A DNA stretch of 24,891 nucleotides from Thermaceae bacterium (GTDB taxonomy: Bacteria; Deinococcota; Deinococci; Deinococcales; Marinithermaceae). The notes below the pieces were generated by a model, which had not been told where the DNA came from, made no database searches, and saw only the letters and a list, made by a program, of their open reading frames with translations. This document shows, piece by piece, positions 20,229 to 24,891 of this stretch (its first letter is position 1; every line of letters begins with the position of its first letter). Where the stretch lies: NCBI GenBank assembly GCA_027023115.1, contig JALVWZ010000402.1, positions 1 through 24,891 on the forward strand, read 5' to 3'. Both the position numbers and the translations under genes were made by a program.

Positions 20229-21866
20229 CTACTGAGACTTTAGCTCCTCGAGCAGAGCAGCGCTGCGGTTTTCTAGCTCGGTCAGCTTTTGCTGCAAGGC
20301 CAGGGTTTCTTGCGCTGCCTGGTCGAGTTCTTCACAGTGGTCGCGGTAGAGGGCGCGGAAGCGGTCGGCAGCGCGCTCCAGCTCGCCGTTCAGAGTGGCT
20401 TGCAGGCCGCTTTGGAGTTCGCTTTGCAACTGGTCCAGGCCGGCGTCTATCCGCCGCTGGGCGGCCTTCTTGCGCCGCGGCAGTATGGAAAGGCCCAGCA
20501 CCGCCGCCATCAGCCCGGCGGTAATGCCGGTAACGTCGGCGGCCAGGCCATGGAGGACCACCGCCAGGCCGGCGCCCAGACCCACCGCACCCAGCTCGGC
20601 GAGGGCGGTGTGTTGCAGGGCGCGGCTGAGCATGGCCTGCAGGTCGCGCGCTTCCACCTCGGGGTCGTACTTGCCAAGGGCTTCCATTACTTCGTTTGCC
20701 AGCTCTGGTTCGCCCTCGCTCGCGGCGGGGCCGCGGCCGGTGCTGCGCAGCAGGTCGAGGGCGCTCGCCAGCAGGTCCCGTTCGGAGCGGGCCAGCCAGG
20801 CGAGGCTGCTTTGGATCTGCCGCTCGAGCTCGCGGTGGGCCTGCCCGATGACCTGCTCTTCGAACGATTTTTGAACCTTGCTGGCGTTGAGCAGGTCGAA
20901 GATGCGTCCCAGGCGCAGGGTGTCGTCGAGCCAGGCGGCGGCGCGGCGGCGTACCTGGCCGATTACCGCTTCTATCTGCGCGGTCTGTCCGTTGAACTCC
21001 TCGCGGACGCGGCGTTGGTGACGCTGTAGCAGGGCTTCCAGGCGGGCGCAGGTTTCGCGGTCGCGCTCCAGCTGCTCCCGCTTTTCCTTGACCTCCGCTT
21101 CCGCATCTTGCAGCAAGCGGCGTAGCACCCCCAGCGGCGAGCCCAGCTTGATGCGGGCCGCTTCCTCGTGCAAGACCCGCTCGATGTAACTTTCCAGCTG
21201 CTTTATACCGCCGTCTTCTCCGCGGCGCGCCCGCCGCGCCGAAACCCCGAATACCGGAGCCTCGAGGCCCAGGCTCTGCTTTGCCTGATGGCGCACGAAT
21301 TCCAGAACCTCGGCGGCTTCCTCTTCGGAAAGGAGGTCGAGCTTGTTGACCACCAGCACTAGCTTTTTGCCCCAGTCGCGGATCAGATCGATGAAGTCGC
21401 GCTCGCTGGCGGTGAAGGGGCGGTCGGCGCTGGTGGTGAAGAGTATCAGGTCGGCCCGCGGCAGAAAGCGCTCCGTGAGCACCTGGTGGTTTTTTAGCAC
21501 CGCGTTGGTGCCGGGCGTGTCCACCAGGTGAACGTCTTTCAGCAGCGGATGCGGCAGGTAGAGGGCGATGAGACCCGGTTCCAGCACCTTGCTGCGCGAT
21601 TCTTCGCCGTAGGCGATGAGCTGTATCTTGTCGGTGGTGGGCGTAACCCCTTCGCGCAAGAGCTCCTTGCCGAGTAAGGCGTTGAGCAGGCTCGACTTGC
21701 CGCTGTTGAACTCGCCGGCGACGACCAGCAGGAAGGGGCCGTCCAGGTCTTGCAGAGCCTGCTTGAGTGGTCCGGTCTCGGCGCCGGCGCGGGCTAGCAC
21801 GTCCAGACCGTCGCCGAGCAGGGCGCGCGCCTCCGCCGCCAGGCGTTGTAGCTGGGGGTCTATCAC
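20229..21866 (-). CDS. Bacterial dynamin-like large GTPase
   Basis: 545 residues. G1 GEFNSGKSS (51-59), G2 PTT (76-78), G3 DTPG (116-119) and G4 NKLD (174-177) define the dynamin-family GTPase. The region 250-410 is helical and partly coiled-coil (VKEKREQLERDRETCARLEA), about 420-462 has hydrophobic membrane-binding helices (ELGAVGLGAGLAVVLHG, ITAGLMAAVLGLSILP), and the C-terminus is a coiled coil (ETLALQQKLTELENRSAALL). Bacterial dynamins tubulate or fuse membranes and help with membrane stress or repair. It starts with GTG at 21866, 6 nt after TAGCAT, a leaderless pattern. The carboxyltransferase gene follows after 52 bp, each with its own -10 box. Confidence 0.93.
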   Translation of the reverse strand: MIDPQLQRLAAEARALLGDGLDVLARAGAETGPLKQALQDLDGPFLLVVAGEFNSGKSSLLNALLGKELLREGVTPTTDKIQLIAYGEESRSKVLEPGLIALYLPHPLLKDVHLVDTPGTNAVLKNHQVLTERFLPRADLILFTTSADRPFTASERDFIDLIRDWGKKLVLVVNKLDLLSEEEAAEVLEFVRHQAKQSLGLEAPVFGVSARRARRGEDGGIKQLESYIERVLHEEAARIKLGSPLGVLRRLLQDAEAEVKEKREQLERDRETCARLEALLQRHQRRVREEFNGQTAQIEAVIGQVRRRAAAWLDDTLRLGRIFDLLNASKVQKSFEEQVIGQAHRELERQIQSSLAWLARSERDLLASALDLLRSTGRGPAASEGEPELANEVMEALGKYDPEVEARDLQAMLSRALQHTALAELGAVGLGAGLAVVLHGLAADVTGITAGLMAAVLGLSILPRRKKAAQRRIDAGLDQLQSELQSGLQATLNGELERAADRFRALYRDHCEELDQAAQETLALQQKLTELENRSAALLEELKSQ

Positions 21867-21872
21867 GCTTCC

Positions 21873-21878
21873 ATGCTA
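21873..21878 (-). promoter_or_regulatory. -10 box of leaderless dynamin-like gene
   Basis: TAGCAT on the minus strand, 6 nt before the GTG start. The same hexamer serves as the -10 of ddrO. No Shine-Dalgarno fits between the box and the start codon. Confidence 0.5.
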
Positions 21879-21919
21879 CCAGCCCACTTTTAAGGCGGCG
21901 TAAGACCGGCAAGGAAGAA

Positions 21920-21941
21920 GCGGCGGGCGCACGCCCGCCGC
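21920..21941 (-). terminator. Terminator-like hairpin of the exported hydratase gene
   Basis: Stem GCGGCGGGC with loop gcac and exact complement, 15 nt after the stop at 21957 in the minus direction, followed on that strand by the pyrimidine tract TTCTTCCTT. Fits an intrinsic terminator. Confidence 0.6.
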
Positions 21942-21956
21942 GCTAGAGGCGTGGGG

Positions 21957-22793
21957 CTACTTGAAAGAGACCTTTACTTCGCCGCCCCAGTTGCCAAAAG
22001 TGTAACCTACCCACATCTTCTGGCCGGCTTGGGGGCGCAGCGGCTTGCCGAAGCTGCCGAGACTGATCAGGTCGCCCGCCTTGAGCGCCTGACCATGTTT
22101 GGCCAGGTCCTGCACCAGCCAGACGGCGGCGTTGAGCGGGTTGCCGAGAATGGCCTTACCCGGCACCTTCATTACCAGTTTGTCGTTCACCGAAACGAAG
22201 ACCTGCATCTCGGCCATAGCCCGGGCGAAGTCGCGCGTCGGTTCGACCGCTATCGGGTCGCCCAAAACGCCCAGGCGGGCGCCGACGTTGATGGCGGTTA
22301 TGGTGGCGCCGTTGAGTGGCTGCCCCTTCTTGAGCATCAAGTCGGGCAGCTCGATGAAGGGAATGACCTGGTCTATGTGCTTCACGACCTCTTCCGGAGT
22401 CTTGGCCGCATTGATGCCGGCGTCCTTGACGCGCACCAGCAGGTCGGCTTCGGCGATTGGAATAGCGCCGAACTTGGCCGGGACCACGGCGTTGTTTGCT
22501 AGTAGCATTCCCTCGAGCAGCACGCCGCGCAGGGGTTGGTGGACCCCAAACCTCTCCTGTACCGCCTTGCTGGTCAAGCCCACCTTGTAGCCGACCGGCT
22601 TGCCCACGATGGGCTCGAGCCCGGCCACGAACTTGGCCTGGAACGCCAGCCCTTCGTCTATGGTCTTCACCGCCGGCGCCGGCGCCGGGGTCTTGCCCAG
22701 CCAGTAGACGACCAAATCGTCGGGGGTTATCGCCAGAGCCAGCGAAGCGACCGTGAACGCCAGTATGAACCCGATAATCTTTTTAATGCGCAT
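21957..22793 (-). CDS. Exported FAH/MhpD-family hydratase or decarboxylase
   Basis: 278 residues from the ATG at 22793, chosen because GGGAGG lies 4 nt upstream and the protein then starts with a signal peptide (MRIKKIIGFILAFTVASLAL then AITPDD). The rest resembles 2-keto-4-pentenoate hydratase/4-oxalocrotonate decarboxylase (FAH fold): VGYKVGLTS, LRGVLLEGMLL, IPIAEADLLVRVKDAG, VIPFIELPDL, NVGARLGVLG and NPLNAAVWLVQDLAKHG then LISLGS. The likely metal ligands are Glu/Glu/Asp around EGMLL and EADLLVRV. Members are normally cytoplasmic enzymes of aromatic catabolism; export is unusual. It is alone, with no other aromatic-degradation gene nearby. It has a hairpin terminator. Substrate unknown. 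Confidence 0.85.
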   Translation of the reverse strand: MRIKKIIGFILAFTVASLALAITPDDLVVYWLGKTPAPAPAVKTIDEGLAFQAKFVAGLEPIVGKPVGYKVGLTSKAVQERFGVHQPLRGVLLEGMLLANNAVVPAKFGAIPIAEADLLVRVKDAGINAAKTPEEVVKHIDQVIPFIELPDLMLKKGQPLNGATITAINVGARLGVLGDPIAVEPTRDFARAMAEMQVFVSVNDKLVMKVPGKAILGNPLNAAVWLVQDLAKHGQALKAGDLISLGSFGKPLRPQAGQKMWVGYTFGNWGGEVKVSFK

Positions 22794-22848
22794 ATTTCCT
22801 CCCTTCCATGAGCCTTCTTGCATGTTCATATTACCGTCCAAAATGGCG

Positions 22849-23190
22849 TCATTGTCGGTGGCCGGACTCGTAGCGGATGACCTCGACCTTCTCGAGAGTC
22901 ACCAGTCCGCCGCCCAAGACTTCCTCGAGCCACGGTAGGAGGCCGCGAATGCGGGCTTCTTCGTCCACCAGCTCCACGACCACCGGCAAGTCTTCGGAAA
23001 GACGCAGTACGGCGGCAGTGTGAATGCGGCTGCCGGCTCCATAACCCATGATGCCCTTGAGGACCGTAGCGCCGCGGATACTGCGCCGCCGCGCCTCCTC
23101 TACTATGGCCGCGTAGGCTGGCCTGCTACCAATCTTGTCCCCCTCCCCCAGGAAGATCCTGGCTAGAAGCGCCGTTCCCGATAGCGTCAT
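22849..23190 (-). CDS. DUF190 (PII-like) protein
   Basis: 113 residues. The sequence fits DUF190: ARIFLGEGDK, RPAYAAIVEEARRRSIRGAT, VLKGIMGYGAGSRIHTA, LRLSEDLPVVVELVDEEA. This fold is related to PII signalling proteins, and the family commonly neighbours crcB, suggesting a regulatory or helper role in fluoride export. SD AAAGGAG lies 7 nt before the ATG; 17 nt separate it from the crcB stop, so it is the second gene of a crcB-DUF190 operon. The exact role is not established. Confidence 0.88.
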   Translation of the reverse strand: MTLSGTALLARIFLGEGDKIGSRPAYAAIVEEARRRSIRGATVLKGIMGYGAGSRIHTAAVLRLSEDLPVVVELVDEEARIRGLLPWLEEVLGGGLVTLEKVEVIRYESGHRQ

Positions 23191-23207
23191 GCGCCCACTC
23201 CTTTCAA

Positions 23208-23585
23208 CTACCCTCGCCAGGCGTCAAAACCCGCCATGCCCAAGGCAACTAGCAGAAGTCCTGCTATTAGATTAACCCCTACGTAGAGCAGAGCCTGGGG
23301 CCCCATACCGGTCCGCATCAGCTCCAGCGACTCGTAGGCAAAGGTCGAGAAGGTCGTAAACGCGCCCAAGAAGCCGACCGCCAGCAGCAAACGGTATTCG
23401 GTGCTAACGCTTCCGGCCAGGCTTGCTTGCAAGACGAAGCCAAGCAAAAAGCTGCCCAGGAGGTTGACCGCCACCGTCCCCCAGGGGAAGATACCGCCCA
23501 CCGCGTCCTGCACCCAGCCGGCGACCAGGTAGCGCGCCACGGCGCCCAGAGCCCCCCCCAACGCGACCAGTAGAAGCTGCGACAT
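23208..23585 (-). CDS. crcB: CrcB/FluC-type fluoride channel
   Basis: 125 residues, four membrane segments. Exports fluoride as a dual-topology dimer. Family motifs: GGALGAVARY (10-19), WGTVAVNLLGSFLLG (35-49) with N41, and GFLGAFTTFSTFAYES (71-86) with the phenylalanine box F76/F79 and TTFST sodium-site segment. Only one crcB is visible, so the channel is probably homodimeric. The ATG is 7 nt after TATACT, indicating a leaderless promoter, which leaves no room for a fluoride riboswitch in the 5' leader. The DUF190 gene follows. Confidence 0.95.
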   Translation of the reverse strand: MSQLLLVALGGALGAVARYLVAGWVQDAVGGIFPWGTVAVNLLGSFLLGFVLQASLAGSVSTEYRLLLAVGFLGAFTTFSTFAYESLELMRTGMGPQALLYVGVNLIAGLLLVALGMAGFDAWRG

Positions 23586-23592
23586 GCCTGCC

Positions 23593-23598
23593 AGTATA
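23593..23598 (-). promoter_or_regulatory. -10 box of the crcB operon
   Basis: TATACT on the minus strand, 7 nt before the ATG at 23585. Transcription would start at or next to the start codon. Confidence 0.6.
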
Positions 23599-23748
23599 CG
23601 AAAATCGAGAATGTAACATACACACAGAACGTTGGTTTATATACCCCCAAATGTGGGTACTGCGTTTCAAAATAACCATTGTAGGATGAAAGCGGTATAG
23701 CTAGTTCCTTGGCGCCGACACGCAGTTTCTAGTAGATGGAGACGCGAT

Positions 23749-24891
23749 ATGGGAAATAAAAAGGGTGTCGCTTTGATAATCACCTTGCTGGTGGCGCTTG
23801 TCCTCTTCATCGCCATCATTGCTATCAGTAGCTCACTTTCGATATCCAGCAAGCGGGTCACCACCGATCAAAAGGTTTCGCTGGAAGCCCAGTATGCAGC
23901 CGAGTCGGGCCTGGCGCTAGCTTCCGCCGAAATACCCAAGACGGGCAACGAGATCGCCACGGTTCTCGGCCAGGCCCGGGCGCTGGTTTTCCCTAGTAGT
24001 ACGGATTGGAATAAAATTAAAGTATATGTACAGAAATTTTGCGGACGGGGAGTAGCTCTCAACCCCCCGGATGGCACCAAGCACGTTGTTTGTAAAGCCG
24101 ACCTGAGCCGGGTTAGGTGGAGCCGCGGTAACGAACCATACAAGGTATTGGAAGACTATACCGACTCCGATGCCTATCCAACCGACCCAGATACCGGCAA
24201 TAAGTATGAGGCTCACAAGTACTGGAGTGAGCGTATAGGCTTGCATACGGTACAAAAAACAATCAAACCTGGTTCCGCCTCCAGCAAATACAGCGTTTCA
24301 TACGGCTTCGTGCCCATGCAGGCCAATGCCACTACCGACGGGGCCGTCCATCTCATTTTCAAGGCAACGGCTACCTCGCTTGGGAAAGTCGAGAAGAGCG
24401 GCGCCGTGCTCTCTAACCACAAAATCAAGAAGGAGTTTACGGGACAGCTGGAAATAGTTCTCAGCCCGCCGAGCTTTTCTCACTACATGTCCTTTACTAA
24501 TTACCAACGGGCAGGCCGTAGCAGCCACGCCAGTAGGGTCTTCTTCTATAACGGCACCCTGTTTGACGGACCCGTCCATACCAACGAGCACTTCAACTTT
24601 ATCGATCGCCCCTGGTTTGGCGACGAAGTGACCAGTGCCGGCTGCACTCGCGAAAGCTCTGACAAGAAGAGCTGCCTTTCCAGCACTCCGGCTTTCTACT
24701 ACTGGAACAAAGCTCGCAGAAAGGCGGTGCGCACTCCTGCGCCGCCGGATAACTTTCCCCCTTACACCGACCCCGAGTACACCAAGGCGCCGGTATGGGA
24801 TGATGACTACATACCTCTTCCCAAAAAGGGCGACGCTCAGGAGAGAGCCGCCAAAGATAGTGGCCTCTATATTGAAGATAGGTATAGCGAC
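23749..24891 (+). CDS. PilX/DUF4900-like type IV pilus-associated protein (3'-truncated by window edge)
   Basis: An uninterrupted frame from ATG at 23749 runs to the last base without a stop (381 codons). GGAG lies 7 nt upstream of the start. Residues 5-28 are a single hydrophobic helix (GVALIITLLVALVLFIAIIA) followed by ISSSLSISSKR and QKVSLEAQYAAESGLALAS, the layout of PilX-type minor pilins (helix then AEAG-like segment). Around residue 245 the sequence SHYMSFTNYQ and later FYNGTLFDGPVHTNEHFNF resemble DUF4900 proteins of Deinococcus and Thermus, some of which take part in pili or DNA uptake. It is less GC-rich than its neighbours in the middle (about 24000-24300). A TATAGC box at 23696-23701 may be the promoter. 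The C-terminus and downstream genes are outside the window. Confidence 0.78.
   Translation, partial: MGNKKGVALIITLLVALVLFIAIIAISSSLSISSKRVTTDQKVSLEAQYAAESGLALASAEIPKTGNEIATVLGQARALVFPSSTDWNKIKVYVQKFCGRGVALNPPDGTKHVVCKADLSRVRWSRGNEPYKVLEDYTDSDAYPTDPDTGNKYEAHKYWSERIGLHTVQKTIKPGSASSKYSVSYGFVPMQANATTDGAVHLIFKATATSLGKVEKSGAVLSNHKIKKEFTGQLEIVLSPPSFSHYMSFTNYQRAGRSSHASRVFFYNGTLFDGPVHTNEHFNFIDRPWFGDEVTSAGCTRESSDKKSCLSSTPAFYYWNKARRKAVRTPAPPDNFPPYTDPEYTKAPVWDDDYIPLPKKGDAQERAAKDSGLYIEDRYSD

Noticed and set aside
20332..21912. 526-codon minus-strand frame overlapping the dynamin gene
   Set aside because: Same-strand shadow with Arg/Gly/Pro-rich composition; the dynamin frame has all GTPase motifs.
1..24891. 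CRISPR array, IS element or prophage
   Set aside because: No regularly spaced repeats, transposase, integrase or phage structural genes were seen; the XRE/protease pair fits DdrO/IrrE better than a phage switch.

Overview
The window is GC-rich and densely packed, and its gene content points to a bacterium of the Deinococcus-Thermus phylum (genus not determined). The main reasons are a DdrO-type repressor next to an IrrE-type metalloprotease with a Deinococcus-like radiation/desiccation response operator, a family 5 (UDGb-type) uracil-DNA glycosylase of the kind known from Thermus, and several genes with a TAnnnT box only 6-9 nt before the start codon (leaderless promoters typical of this phylum).

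Layout. Positions 1-2923 hold the 3' part of an RluA-family pseudouridine synthase, a convergent exported PQQ-type sugar dehydrogenase, a small unknown gene, a TlyA-type rRNA methyltransferase and another small unknown gene. Positions 2924-3556 are non-coding and hold a 30-bp perfect palindrome and a REP-like hairpin. Positions 3557-7534 form a DNA-damage-response locus. A small unknown gene (minus strand) has a 17-bp palindrome over its -10 box. It is divergent from a six-gene, mostly overlapping operon: ddrO, irrE, CDP-alcohol phosphatidyltransferase, Nudix hydrolase, SDR oxidoreductase and folE.

Positions 7482-15332 form a surface-structure locus. A SARP-like regulator with a degenerate P-loop is divergent from five exported proteins: two paralogous subunits with EF-hand-like loops, a PapD-like chaperone, a minor subunit, and a 977-residue outer-membrane beta-barrel protein with NEW3-like, SdrD-B-like and Ig-like domains. 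I read this as a non-classical chaperone/usher-like pilus or surface-fibre system; it is the best candidate here for a poorly described system.

Positions 15326-23585 are all on the minus strand: HD-domain protein, uracil-DNA glycosylase, seven-bladed beta-propeller lipoprotein, a 743-bp gene-free stretch, biotin-dependent carboxyltransferase beta subunit, dynamin-like GTPase, an exported hydratase/decarboxylase of the FAH/MhpD family, a DUF190 protein and a CrcB/FluC fluoride channel. From 23749 to the window end an open frame without a stop encodes the N-terminal 381 residues of a PilX/DUF4900-like pilus-associated protein.

The window suggests two regulated modules: a damage-inducible switch (IrrE cleaving DdrO) whose operon also carries membrane-lipid and pterin genes and which probably controls the small divergent gene, and an envelope-fibre operon probably controlled by the neighbouring SARP-like protein. 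Functions are inferred from motifs read by eye; no database search was possible.
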